DNA of 64,000 bases from NCBI GenBank assembly GCA_024102725.1, contig JAGFJL010000059.1, forward strand, positions 1-64,000, read 5' to 3'. The stretch's first letter is position 1. The number at the start of each line of letters is the position of its first letter. The notes under the pieces are model-generated. The model made no database searches. It was not told the origin of the DNA and saw only the letters and a program-made list of their open reading frames with translations. Source of the DNA: Nitrococcus mobilis. GTDB taxonomy: Bacteria > Pseudomonadota > Gammaproteobacteria > Nitrococcales > Nitrococcaceae. Made by a program: the position numbers and the translations under genes. This document shows, in pieces, positions 1 to 8,704 of this stretch.

Positions 1-1
1 T

Positions 2-157
2 CGGATCCACCGCATGTATCTGGGGCGGCGAAAGGGGTTCACGGGAATGCACTTTTGGGCGCGCGGCTACTGTGTGAGCACGGTGGGACTGGATGAGCAG
101 GTGATCAGGGCCTACATCCGCAGCCAGAAGCCGAGGAGAAGCGGCAAGAGGAGTTGA
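2..157 (+). CDS. tnpA: IS200/IS605-family transposase (TnpA), 3' end only
   Basis: This is the C-terminal 51 residues of a Y1 (HUH) transposase, the enzyme that moves IS200/IS605 elements as single-stranded DNA. The window begins inside the gene. The visible stretch GMHFWARGYCVSTVG is the conserved C-terminal block of this family, and the frame ends in TGA at 155-157. The HUH motif lies upstream of the window and cannot be checked, so I cannot tell whether the element is intact. Three hairpins follow directly, as expected for the structured right end of such an element. It is the only mobile-element trace in the window. Confidence 0.8.
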   Translation, partial: RIHRMYLGRRKGFTGMHFWARGYCVSTVGLDEQVIRAYIRSQKPRRSGKRS

Positions 158-163
158 GGCTGG

Positions 164-239
164 AGGGCCTTTAGGCCCTTTCATCGGAGCACAGGCCCCC
201 TATGGGGGCCTTCACCAAACCACCCGCTCTGCGGGTGGT
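164..239. repeat. Three consecutive perfect hairpins at the right end of the IS200-like element
   Basis: Stem 1 pairs 164-170 with 173-179 (7 bp, 2-nt loop). Stem 2 pairs 193-200 with 204-211 (8 bp, loop TAT). Stem 3 pairs 219-227 with 231-239 (9 bp, loop TCT). IS200/IS605 transposases recognise imperfect or perfect hairpins near the element ends, so the last one is the best candidate for the right-end recognition hairpin. The first, just after the stop codon, could also act as a terminator, but it has only three T residues behind it. The exact cleavage site and element boundary cannot be set without a second copy. Confidence 0.6.
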
Positions 240-456
240 ACCTGATTTGTGATATCGTGGACTTGCGACACAGCGCAGGCGGACAATTAGCAATAGCGAC
301 ACAATCCCCCGGTTCTTGACCAGATTGCTGTGAGCGGATGCGCAAATTGTCCGGGAACGCAAACTTGTCTTAAATGACAACCAATGGGAGCAAGTAAACG
401 GATTTCGATCCAAGTCGGCCGAGTTCATGGAAAGCCCGCCACCCAGAGGCCAGGCG

Positions 457-945
457 ATGGCAGATGAGACGCTAAATGCACGGCTGCAGCGCGTGCTGGT
501 CGAGCTCCGCCCGAACTCGGTTCTGGTTGTTGGCGACTCCCTAGCACCGCTTGTCGAGACACTCACCGGCGCTGGAGAGACACTCACCCGCCTTTCCAGC
601 ACAGAGGCAGCGCAACGGCTGTCCGCTCTGAGCATCCATGACCTAGCCCTGGTCCAGGCCGATGCGACTTTAACCGCGCCGGAAAGCGGTGTTTTGCTGG
701 CGCGACTGCGCGATGTTTATGCGCGTAAAGTGCTGGTCATCGTAGCGCTCGGCCTGGCTGATGGACCCTGGAGCCGACGTTCATTGATCCGGCTCGGATT
801 CACGCCATACGGTGCGGCGGTCGGGGCGGAGGACGCGCGGCTGCTGCTATACCAGTTCGATATCGCAACCTACAAGACGACGCCCGATTGGCTGTCCCCG
901 AACAATTGGGCCAACCCGGAGCTCTGGGATAAACACCGCTGGTAG
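457..945 (+). CDS. DUF6231-family protein, function unknown
   Basis: A soluble protein of 162 residues. The C-terminal block YKTTPDWLSPNNWANPELW resembles the end of the DUF6231 proteins found in Pseudomonas and other gammaproteobacteria. The middle alternates short hydrophobic strands (SVLVVGDS, LALVQAD, KVLVIVALG) with helices, a Rossmann-like pattern that recalls degenerate methyltransferases; I see no clear S-adenosylmethionine motif. The start at 457 is preferred to an in-frame ATG at 427 because AGAGG at 445-449 is 7 nt upstream. It converges on the hydrolase gene with a 33-bp gap. The function is unknown. Confidence 0.7.
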   Translation: MADETLNARLQRVLVELRPNSVLVVGDSLAPLVETLTGAGETLTRLSSTEAAQRLSALSIHDLALVQADATLTAPESGVLLARLRDVYARKVLVIVALGLADGPWSRRSLIRLGFTPYGAAVGAEDARLLLYQFDIATYKTTPDWLSPNNWANPELWDKHRW

Positions 946-978
946 CAACGACGGGAGCCACGGATCGAGCTGCCCATC

Positions 979-1839
979 TCAAGGGTCATGCGGATCCACT
1001 AAGCGCTTATCAACCAACCAATCGATCACGCGCTCCGCTAGAGAACGCCAACCCGGCTCGAGCATGACCGCATGCCCCATATTCGGCTGCAGATGCAGGT
1101 CGGCCGCGTAGGCGCGAGCCGTCTGCTCGGCCTCTGCAACCGAGAACAAGACATCATCCTGCGCGCCGACAACCAGCATCGGCGGTGTCTGCATACGCCA
1201 AAGACACGGCAGTGCCCCGACCGTCATGTCCCACAGCGCCCGCTGCGATTCCGGCTGCAGATGGCGGGCGTATTCAAACAGTTCCGCCTCCGGTAGCTGA
1301 CTGGAAAATACCGCACGCCAGGCGCTGCTCAGATCCGTAGCACCGGGGCCGATACCTTGCAGCGCCGTAAGCTGTGTCAGCAGCAGCGGATCAGTCAACA
1401 TCAGCCGCATGCTTGACTGCATAAGCCCATAAGGAGGAACCGAGGCCATGAGCACCGCCGCCGGCACGGTGTGACGCTCAAGGTATTTCTGAATCACGAA
1501 CCCCCCCATGGAATGTCCGATCAACACAGGCGGACGCTCCAGCCCAGCCGTCGCCCGCTCGAGGTCACATACGAACTCGTCTATCCCGGTCTGCTGCAAC
1601 TGCTGCCTTCCGGCGCTGCGACCGTGGCCCCGCAAGCTCGGCGCACAGACGGTAAAACCGTGCCGTACGAAATAGGGTAAAAAGTGAACTTCCCAGCACC
1701 ACGCCGCGACAAAGGCACCGTGCAAAAACAGCAATGGGGTTCGGAACACGGGTCGCGACGGCCGGTGTACGATGATCTCGAGCGGCGGCTCGGTATCCGT
1801 GAATACGCCACTTGCTGCATCACCGAATCCGGCGGCCAT
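979..1839 (-). CDS. Alpha/beta-fold hydrolase
   Basis: A serine hydrolase of 286 residues with the alpha/beta fold. Residues that can be seen are the oxyanion HG at 40-41, the nucleophile elbow GHSMGG with Ser110, an acid at Asp228 or 229 in GAQDD, and His256 in NMGHAVML, giving a complete catalytic triad. There is no signal peptide, so it is probably cytoplasmic. The substrate cannot be deduced; the sequence resembles lysophospholipase- and esterase-like members. The ATG at 1839 is chosen over the TTG just before it because GGAGG lies 7 nt upstream. It is transcribed alone. Confidence 0.85.
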   Translation of the reverse strand: MAAGFGDAASGVFTDTEPPLEIIVHRPSRPVFRTPLLFLHGAFVAAWCWEVHFLPYFVRHGFTVCAPSLRGHGRSAGRQQLQQTGIDEFVCDLERATAGLERPPVLIGHSMGGFVIQKYLERHTVPAAVLMASVPPYGLMQSSMRLMLTDPLLLTQLTALQGIGPGATDLSSAWRAVFSSQLPEAELFEYARHLQPESQRALWDMTVGALPCLWRMQTPPMLVVGAQDDVLFSVAEAEQTARAYAADLHLQPNMGHAVMLEPGWRSLAERVIDWLVDKRLVDPHDP

Positions 1840-2092
1840 CAATCACCTCCAACCGTCATCATACCTCGGCACCCAGGACACCCCGTATCCGGATTCCGAT
1901 CAACACTATAAGCGCGCATCTTAACCCGCTGTTCGCGCCGGCGCGCGCTTTTAGACGACAGATCGCAAAGCGGCCGGCCGCCGTAGCGAAAGGCCCGAGG
2001 ATGCACCGCTGCGCCATTCAGGTTAAGCTAACTGCAAAAGGCTCGTACTGCGCGCACAACCAACTGACCAATAGGGAAAAAACGGATCTTCC

Positions 2093-4741
2093 ATGGCACA
2101 CCAGCCCACCACTGTCCATCGCCGCGATTACTCAGTGCCGGATTATCTGGTTGATCATGTGGCACTGCGCTTCGATCTACACCAGGAGCAAACGACCGTT
2201 CACGCGCGCCTCGAACTGCGGCGCAACGATTCGGACAACGCCCAGCCACGGCCATTGCGCTTGGACGGCATCGACCTTGAGCTCCTGGGGCTGGCGCTGG
2301 ACGGCGCGCCTTTGGCTCAGGAAGATTATCGGCTGGACCCGGAAGGCCTCACCATCGAACAGCTACCCCCGCGCTGCACCCTCGAGGTAACCACTCGCAT
2401 TCGCCCGCAGGAGAACATGCGCCTGGAAGGCTTGTATCGATCCGGTGCGGTGTTCTGCACCCAGTGCGAAGCGCAGGGCTTTCGGCGTATCACATTCTTC
2501 CCGGACCGCCCGGACGTGATGGCCCGTTTTACCACCACGATCGAAGCGGACCGTGACCGCTACCCGGTGCTGCTGAGTAACGGCAACCAAGTGGCCCAAG
2601 GACAAGCCACGGGTAATCGTCACTGGGTTCGCTGGGAAGATCCGTTCCCGAAACCGAGCTACCTCTTCGCACTGGTGGCCGGCGATCTTGCCTGCCACGA
2701 GGACCGCCATGTGACCGCCTCGGGCCGCACGGTGCGGCTGAGAATTTTCACCGAACGCGAGAATCTTGACAAAACGGGACACGCCATGGCCTGCCTACAA
2801 GCCGCCATGCGTTGGGACGAGGCAACCTACGGCCTGGAGTGCGATCTGGCCGACTACATGATTGTGGCGGTGGGCGATTTCAACATGGGGGCCATGGAGA
2901 ACAAAGGACTCAATATTTTCAATACCCAGTACATCCTCGCCCGTCCGGAGACCGCCACCGACTCCGACTACGAGAATATCCTGGCCGTGGTAGGCCATGA
3001 GTACTTCCACAACTGGACCGGCAACCGGGTCACGTTGCGGGACTGGTTTCAGCTCAGCCTCAAGGAAGGACTGACCGTATTTCGCGAGCAACAGTTCACT
3101 GCGGCCATGGGCGCCCCGGCGGTGAAACGGATCCAGGAGGTCCGCGCGCTGCGCGCAGCGCAATTCCCGGAAGATGCCGGCCCGATGGCGCATTCGGTGC
3201 GTCCTGATGAATACGTCGAGATCAACAATTTCTATACGGCAACCGTGTACATGAAGGGGGCGGAAGTTATTCGGATGTACCACAGTCTCCTCGGTCAGGA
3301 GGGGTTTCGCCGGGGGCTGGCGCTCTATCTGCAGCGCCACGACGGCCAAGCGGTGACCTGCCGCGATTTCCTCATGGCGATGGCCGAAGCCAACGGGATA
3401 GATCTCGAGCAGTTCAGCCTGTGGTACAGCCAAGCGGGCACACCGCACCTGGAGGTTCACGACGAGTATGAGCCAGTTGCGGGCCGCTACACTTTGCACA
3501 TCCGCCAACATACCCCCGCCACCCCAGGCCAGCCGCACAAACAGCCGCTGCATATCCCCGTGATCGTCGGTCTGTTGGACGCCGAAGGGCGCGATCTGCC
3601 GCTGCGCCTGGAGGGCGAAACGCAGGTAATCGCTACCGGCAGCCGCGTGCTGGAGCTGCGCCATGAGCAGGAGACCTTCCGCTTTCTCGATCTCCCGGAG
3701 CGCCCCACCCCCTCTTTATTGCGCGGCTTCTCGGCCCCGGTAAAGCTGGAGTATTCCTATACGGAGGAGCAGCTCGCGTTTCTGTTCGGCCATGACAGCG
3801 ATGAGTTCAATCGCTGGGAAGCGGGCCAACAGCTGAGCGCGCGCATTCTACTGCGCTGGGCCAAAGAGGGACCAGGGTCGATACCGGAGCGCTTCTGTGC
3901 GGCATTCCGGCGCACTTTATGCGATACCGCAACCGATCCCACCTTGCTCGCGGAAGCCCTGGCACTGCCGAGCGAGAATTTCCTAGCCGAGCAGATGAAG
4001 GTTATCGACGTCGAGGGCATTCATACCGCACGTGAAGCCATGCGGCGCGGGCTCGCCGAGCATCTGAGCGAAGAGCTGAGAGCGCGCTACGCACTCTGCG
4101 TTGAGCAAGGCAGTAAGGCTGAGGGCGCAGCGGCTGCCGCCGGCTACCGTCGCCTCAAAAACGCCGTCTTGGGCTATCTGGTGACCTTGCAGAGCCCCGC
4201 GGAACTGAAGCGGTGTGTCGAGCAATACGCAACGGCCGACAATATGACGGACGCGCTGGCGGCCCTCGCGCTATTGGCCGACAGCAACGCCCCCGAAGCC
4301 GAAGCCTCGTTGGCGGATTTCTACCGCCGTTGGCAGCATGAGCCACTGGTGGTGGACAAATGGCTTCGGGTTCAAGCGCTATCCAGCCGCTCCGACACCC
4401 TCGCCCGCGTAACCCAACTAACGGCGCATCCTGCCTTCGATATTCGCAACCCGAACAAGGTCCGCTCGTTGCTAGGTGCATTCGCCCAAGGTAACCCGGT
4501 GCGCTTCCATGACGCCTCCGGGGCTGGCTATACTTTTCTTGCCGATCGGGTTCTCGAGCTGGATAGGATCAACCCACAGGTAGCGGCTCGGCTGGTTACC
4601 CCTCTCAGCCGCTGGGCTCGCCACGATCCGGGAAGAAGCTCCTGTATGCACCAACAACTGGAACGGATATACGCTCAAGAGGGGTTGTCCAAGGACGTAT
4701 ACGAGATCGTAGCCCGGAGCCTCGATCGAGCCGCGGAGTAG
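2093..4741 (+). CDS. pepN: Aminopeptidase N (M1 zinc metallopeptidase)
   Basis: Removes N-terminal residues from peptides in the cytoplasm, finishing protein breakdown. The 882 residues match the length of the proteobacterial PepN type. The substrate-anchoring GAMEN motif is at 266-270 and the zinc site HEYFH at 302-306, with the third ligand Glu325 in LKEGLTVF. The C-terminal half is the helical bowl that encloses the active site. The Shine-Dalgarno sequence is weak. The gene is 6 bp upstream of prc, so the two are probably co-transcribed as a proteolysis pair. Confidence 0.97.
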   Translation: MAHQPTTVHRRDYSVPDYLVDHVALRFDLHQEQTTVHARLELRRNDSDNAQPRPLRLDGIDLELLGLALDGAPLAQEDYRLDPEGLTIEQLPPRCTLEVTTRIRPQENMRLEGLYRSGAVFCTQCEAQGFRRITFFPDRPDVMARFTTTIEADRDRYPVLLSNGNQVAQGQATGNRHWVRWEDPFPKPSYLFALVAGDLACHEDRHVTASGRTVRLRIFTERENLDKTGHAMACLQAAMRWDEATYGLECDLADYMIVAVGDFNMGAMENKGLNIFNTQYILARPETATDSDYENILAVVGHEYFHNWTGNRVTLRDWFQLSLKEGLTVFREQQFTAAMGAPAVKRIQEVRALRAAQFPEDAGPMAHSVRPDEYVEINNFYTATVYMKGAEVIRMYHSLLGQEGFRRGLALYLQRHDGQAVTCRDFLMAMAEANGIDLEQFSLWYSQAGTPHLEVHDEYEPVAGRYTLHIRQHTPATPGQPHKQPLHIPVIVGLLDAEGRDLPLRLEGETQVIATGSRVLELRHEQETFRFLDLPERPTPSLLRGFSAPVKLEYSYTEEQLAFLFGHDSDEFNRWEAGQQLSARILLRWAKEGPGSIPERFCAAFRRTLCDTATDPTLLAEALALPSENFLAEQMKVIDVEGIHTAREAMRRGLAEHLSEELRARYALCVEQGSKAEGAAAAAGYRRLKNAVLGYLVTLQSPAELKRCVEQYATADNMTDALAALALLADSNAPEAEASLADFYRRWQHEPLVVDKWLRVQALSSRSDTLARVTQLTAHPAFDIRNPNKVRSLLGAFAQGNPVRFHDASGAGYTFLADRVLELDRINPQVAARLVTPLSRWARHDPGRSSCMHQQLERIYAQEGLSKDVYEIVARSLDRAAE

Positions 4742-4747
4742 ACGGGG

Positions 4748-6850
4748 ATGACGATAGACAGGGTACAATCCTTGTGGCGCTGGTTGCCAATTGCGCTCGC
4801 AAGCTTTTTGCTTGTCGGCTACGGGATGTTGGCGTTGACGAACCCGCCCGCGCCGCGGTCGGACTCGCATTTCGCACAGGCCGAGCAAATGATCGGTGCG
4901 TTTTTAACGCAATATCACTACCGTGACCAGCCCCTCGATGACACGCTCTCCCGCCAAGTGTATACCGCGTATTTCACCGCGCTGGATCCCCAGCGCTACT
5001 ATTTTTTAGCGAGCGATCTGGCGCGCTACGCCCAATACCGCACACGTTTGGATGATCTGCTGCGCGAAGGCGAAGTAACGCCCGCGTTCCGCATCTTCGA
5101 TGTCTATCGCCAGCGGGTCAAGGAACGCAGCCAGTTCGCCGTCACCGAACTCGCCAAACCATTTGAGTTCACCACCGACGAAACCTTCGATCTCGATCGT
5201 TCCAAAGCCCCATGGGCGGCGAATGAGGCTCGGCTCGACCGGATCTGGCGCAAGCGGGTAAAAAACGATGCGCTCACACTAAAGCTCGCCGGAAAAAGCG
5301 CGGAGGAGATTCGCTCGACGCTACGCGATCGCTACCAGCGCATGGCGCGCAGCGTCGCTCAGTTCCATGATGAGGACGTCTTCCAAATATATATGAATGC
5401 CTGGGCCGGCGCTTTCGATCCACACAGTAGTTATCTCTCGCCCCGCAGCTCGGAGAACTTCGATATCAACATGAGCCTGTCATTGGAGGGCGTCGGGGCA
5501 TTGCTGCGCAGCGAAGGCGACTACACCGAGGTGGTCGAGCTCATCCCGGGCGGGCCGGCAGCCAATAGCGGACAGCTTGCTCCGGGCGATAAGATCATCG
5601 GCGTTGGCCAGAACAAGGGTACGATCCAAGACGTGGTCGGATGGCGTCTTGGGGATGTGGTCGAGCTGATTCGCGGCCCGAGCGCAACAACCGTCCGATT
5701 GCAAGTACTTCCGGCCAAAGGCGGGGCCAATGCCACGCCCAAGATGGTGCAGCTGGTGCGCAATCGCATTCAACTAAAGGAACAAGCCGCGCAGTCCGAG
5801 CGCCTGCCGATTCCACACAACGGCCATGAATACCATATTGGGATCATTAAAATACCGGCCTTCTATATCGACTTTCAGGCGGCCCGACTGGGTGGCGAGG
5901 ATTACCGCAGCACCACCCGGGATGTCCACAAGCTATTGAACGAGTTGGTACAGCAAGGCATCGATGGCTTAGTAATCGATCTGCGCGGCAACGCCGGTGG
6001 TTCTTTGCAGGAAGCCACCAAAACGACGGGCTTGTTCATCGAGGACGGGCCCGTAGTCCAAGTACGCCGCCGAACGGGGGAGCGCGAGGTGCTCCGCGAC
6101 GACGATGGGCATATCGTAGCCTATCAAGGTCCGCTGGTGGTCATGGTGGACCGATTCAGCGCCTCTGCATCCGAGATCTTTGCGGCTGCGATTCAGGATT
6201 ATGGCCGCGGCATCATCATCGGCGATCAAACGTTCGGCAAGGGGACGGTTCAGAGCATGATCGACTTGGGCCGTCTCGAACTCGATGAACAGGACTCCCC
6301 TGGCGGGCGACTCAAGCTGACCATCGCAAAATTTTATCGTATTACGGGAGAAAGTACCCAGCGAGTCGGCGTCAAGCCGGACATTGCTCTGCCCACGATC
6401 ACCAACGATGACCGCGTTGGTGAAATGGCCGAGCCGCATGCGCTGCCCTGGGACCGCATCGCGCCGGTGCACTTCCAGCCGGCCGGCGATGCTCGACGCT
6501 GGCTAGCGGTGTTGGAAAGGCAGCATGCCGAGCGTATGGCGAGTGATCCTGCACTGCAGGCCGTAACGGATGAATACCGACAGCTGCGCACGCAGCGGGC
6601 GCGCACTGAGGTCTCACTCAACGAAAAGATTCGACGCCAACAGCGCGAGCACTCGGAGCAGATCCGGCTTGCTGCGATCAATCAGCTGCTGCGCGCATCT
6701 GACCGGCCGTCGATTCAGTCTCTCGACGAAATCAATGAAGACAAGCTACCGGACACTCTACTAAAGGAAGCGGCGCGGATCGCTACCGACATGCGAGTGC
6801 TCAGGGCGCGAAGCCTTCATAATAACTGGTCACAAGCGGACTTCAACTGA
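4748..6850 (+). CDS. prc: Carboxy-terminal processing (tail-specific) protease Prc
   Basis: A periplasmic S41 endopeptidase that cuts proteins at their C termini; in E. coli it trims FtsI and works with NlpI on MepS. The 700 residues include an N-terminal membrane anchor or signal at about 12-32, an N-terminal helical domain, a PDZ domain near 235-330, and the protease core. The catalytic pair is Ser473 in RFSASASE and Lys498 in FGKGTVQ, 25 residues apart as in E. coli Prc. A DUF3340-type C-terminal extension follows. GACGGGG just before the ATG serves as ribosome binding site. It is 6 bp downstream of pepN. Confidence 0.96.
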   Translation: MTIDRVQSLWRWLPIALASFLLVGYGMLALTNPPAPRSDSHFAQAEQMIGAFLTQYHYRDQPLDDTLSRQVYTAYFTALDPQRYYFLASDLARYAQYRTRLDDLLREGEVTPAFRIFDVYRQRVKERSQFAVTELAKPFEFTTDETFDLDRSKAPWAANEARLDRIWRKRVKNDALTLKLAGKSAEEIRSTLRDRYQRMARSVAQFHDEDVFQIYMNAWAGAFDPHSSYLSPRSSENFDINMSLSLEGVGALLRSEGDYTEVVELIPGGPAANSGQLAPGDKIIGVGQNKGTIQDVVGWRLGDVVELIRGPSATTVRLQVLPAKGGANATPKMVQLVRNRIQLKEQAAQSERLPIPHNGHEYHIGIIKIPAFYIDFQAARLGGEDYRSTTRDVHKLLNELVQQGIDGLVIDLRGNAGGSLQEATKTTGLFIEDGPVVQVRRRTGEREVLRDDDGHIVAYQGPLVVMVDRFSASASEIFAAAIQDYGRGIIIGDQTFGKGTVQSMIDLGRLELDEQDSPGGRLKLTIAKFYRITGESTQRVGVKPDIALPTITNDDRVGEMAEPHALPWDRIAPVHFQPAGDARRWLAVLERQHAERMASDPALQAVTDEYRQLRTQRARTEVSLNEKIRRQQREHSEQIRLAAINQLLRASDRPSIQSLDEINEDKLPDTLLKEAARIATDMRVLRARSLHNNWSQADFN

Positions 6851-7109
6851 GCCGCTCGCGGCGCACAGCCACTCGCAATCCCGACGGGGCCGTTCACATC
6901 GTGAATGCTCGGAGTTTGAATCCCGTCACTTCTGCCACGGCGCGGCGGGCCTACACTGCAGACCGATGGGGTCGACATCGCCCTGCCGCACCGCATTGGC
7001 CGGTGGGTGAGACAAGAGAAGCCGGGCCATCACTCGCCCCATTCTACGGCTTGAGAATACCCAGGATCATTAGAGCATGCCATTTGGGTAGGCTGGATAG
7101 CGCATAGCT
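6851..7109. other. Intergenic region without a recognised gene
   Basis: These 259 bp separate prc from the unknown membrane protein. GCCGC-TC-GCGGC lies right after the prc stop but has a 2-nt loop and no T run, so I do not call it a terminator. An open frame from 6901 to 7107 has no ribosome binding site and no recognisable content. A promoter for the following gene pair probably lies here, but I cannot place it with confidence. Confidence 0.4.
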
Positions 7110-8585
7110 ATGGAATCAAGCATATTGTGGACACTATGGGCAGAGTCCACTGTGTTATCGCTGCTGATGTGGCTCACCTTCCTGCTAGGAGCACTCTATC
7201 TGGCACGCAAACACGCCCAGGCCCTGATTCAAACCACCTGCCATTTGCTAGCACGGCAACTGCGGCAACTCGCACGGCGTTTGATGGCGGCCGGCACCTT
7301 CGTGCGCCGGCGCAACCGCAGCTACCTGCTCACGTTGGCCCGTGATCGAGTCAAGCGATCGCTGGATCGTGAATTCCGTCGGGTCGCACTAGGCATCGAG
7401 CGCGAACTTGCCACCTTTCCTAGCTTGTCCCAGCGCTTAAGTGAACAGATCACCCGAGTCGAACAGGATTACCGGGAATCGGTGACCCCTTCGCCCCGCC
7501 CACCGGAATGGCTTGAGGCGGCAGCAAGCCTTACGCGTGGCTCTGGGCACAACGATCCAGCCATGCAGCGCATTCTAGAAGACTTAAACAACACCCTGGA
7601 GCGGGCCGCTCATCAAGCGCTGCTGGAATACAGGGCAGCCCAGCACCGCCGTCATCGCCTCTTGGCCCGCATGCAAAGCTATTGGCGCATGGTTGAAAGC
7701 CGGCTTGGCAGCCTGGAAGCAGCCATTGCCGAGCTCAATCGTCGCTCCCGGCGGATCGATCGAGCCATGCTGCGCCTCCAAAGCCAGTATGAGGAGCCTT
7801 CCGTAAAAAAAATCGCCGCTGCCGCCAGCGTGCGTTTTCTCAGTGCACTCGCCTTGCTCGCCGCGACGGCCCCCCTCGCAGTGGTTGCTTTTCAGCTGAT
7901 CGCCCGGCCACTCGCCGAGATCACCGCCGGTACCGACGCAGTGGCTGGAATTCCCTTCTACAATGTGACCGCCGCGGCCATGCTGCTAACCGAAATAACA
8001 GCCGGCGCGCTGCTATTGGAGAGCATAGCCATAACGCACTTAGTGCCCGCGGTTGCGGTCTTGGAGCCACATTTGCGAGGCCGGCTGCGAGTAGCCGCCT
8101 CAGCTGCTTTCCTGCTCACAGTCTCAGGAGCTGCGGCATTGGCTTGGACACGCGATTACCTCATCCAGCAGGACATCGCGCTCGTTGAACTCCTGCAAGC
8201 GGGTCAGGCCAGCTTCCCGGGGCCCCAATTTCATTGGATTCCGGCGCTGACGCACTCGGCTCTAGCGCTCGGCCTCGGCTTCCTCCTAGGCGCCGTTGCG
8301 ATACCCTTGGAAAGTGCCTTGCAATCCGGACGATTCGTTCTGGGCAGCGCCCTGGCGTTGAGCCTCAAAGCCGCGGGAGAGCTCTGCCAGTGGGCTGCCA
8401 TTCTCTGCTTTGGAATGGGCCGCTTTCTGAACCGCGCCTATGATCTGCTCATCTTCATACCATTGCGGCTCGAATCATTGTGGCTGCATGTGTGGCACAA
8501 CCACATGGCAGGCGATGTGAGCCGCTTCGATAAGGGGGGCGCGGCGCAGAAAGCCCAGAACTTCCTTCCAAAGCGGCAAGCGTAA
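7110..8585 (+). CDS. Unknown multi-spanning membrane protein with a long coiled-coil-like domain
   Basis: I do not recognise this 491-residue protein. One hydrophobic segment lies at about 12-31. A highly charged, arginine-rich helical stretch follows from about 32 to 238, rich in heptad-like L and A spacing (for example LEAAIAELNRRSRRIDRAM). At least four more hydrophobic segments come after it, near 240-265, 284-312, 328-346 and 376-436. The topology suggests an inner-membrane protein with a large cytoplasmic helical domain. The next gene encodes a secreted VWA-like protein 119 bp downstream, so the two may form one unit. No catalytic motif is visible, and the start has only a weak ribosome binding site. 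A scaffold or channel-like role is possible but is speculation. Confidence 0.75.
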   Translation: MESSILWTLWAESTVLSLLMWLTFLLGALYLARKHAQALIQTTCHLLARQLRQLARRLMAAGTFVRRRNRSYLLTLARDRVKRSLDREFRRVALGIERELATFPSLSQRLSEQITRVEQDYRESVTPSPRPPEWLEAAASLTRGSGHNDPAMQRILEDLNNTLERAAHQALLEYRAAQHRRHRLLARMQSYWRMVESRLGSLEAAIAELNRRSRRIDRAMLRLQSQYEEPSVKKIAAAASVRFLSALALLAATAPLAVVAFQLIARPLAEITAGTDAVAGIPFYNVTAAAMLLTEITAGALLLESIAITHLVPAVAVLEPHLRGRLRVAASAAFLLTVSGAAALAWTRDYLIQQDIALVELLQAGQASFPGPQFHWIPALTHSALALGLGFLLGAVAIPLESALQSGRFVLGSALALSLKAAGELCQWAAILCFGMGRFLNRAYDLLIFIPLRLESLWLHVWHNHMAGDVSRFDKGGAAQKAQNFLPKRQA

Positions 8586-8704
8586 CAATGAGGCCTGGCT
8601 GGAAACGCAGACGCGAGTTTGCACTCGCAGCGCATGAGAAAACAGCACGCCCGAAAGTAAGCAAACCGACTGGAACCTTACGGCTCGCGCTGGGAGGTCA
8701 GCTC

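Noticed and set aside
164-239. Reading the three hairpins as a short CRISPR or repeat array
   Set aside because: The stems differ in sequence and there is no constant repeat with variable spacers. An IS end fits better.
6901-7107. 68-codon open frame downstream of prc
   Set aside because: No ribosome binding site and composition typical of non-coding GC-rich DNA; I cannot support it as a gene.
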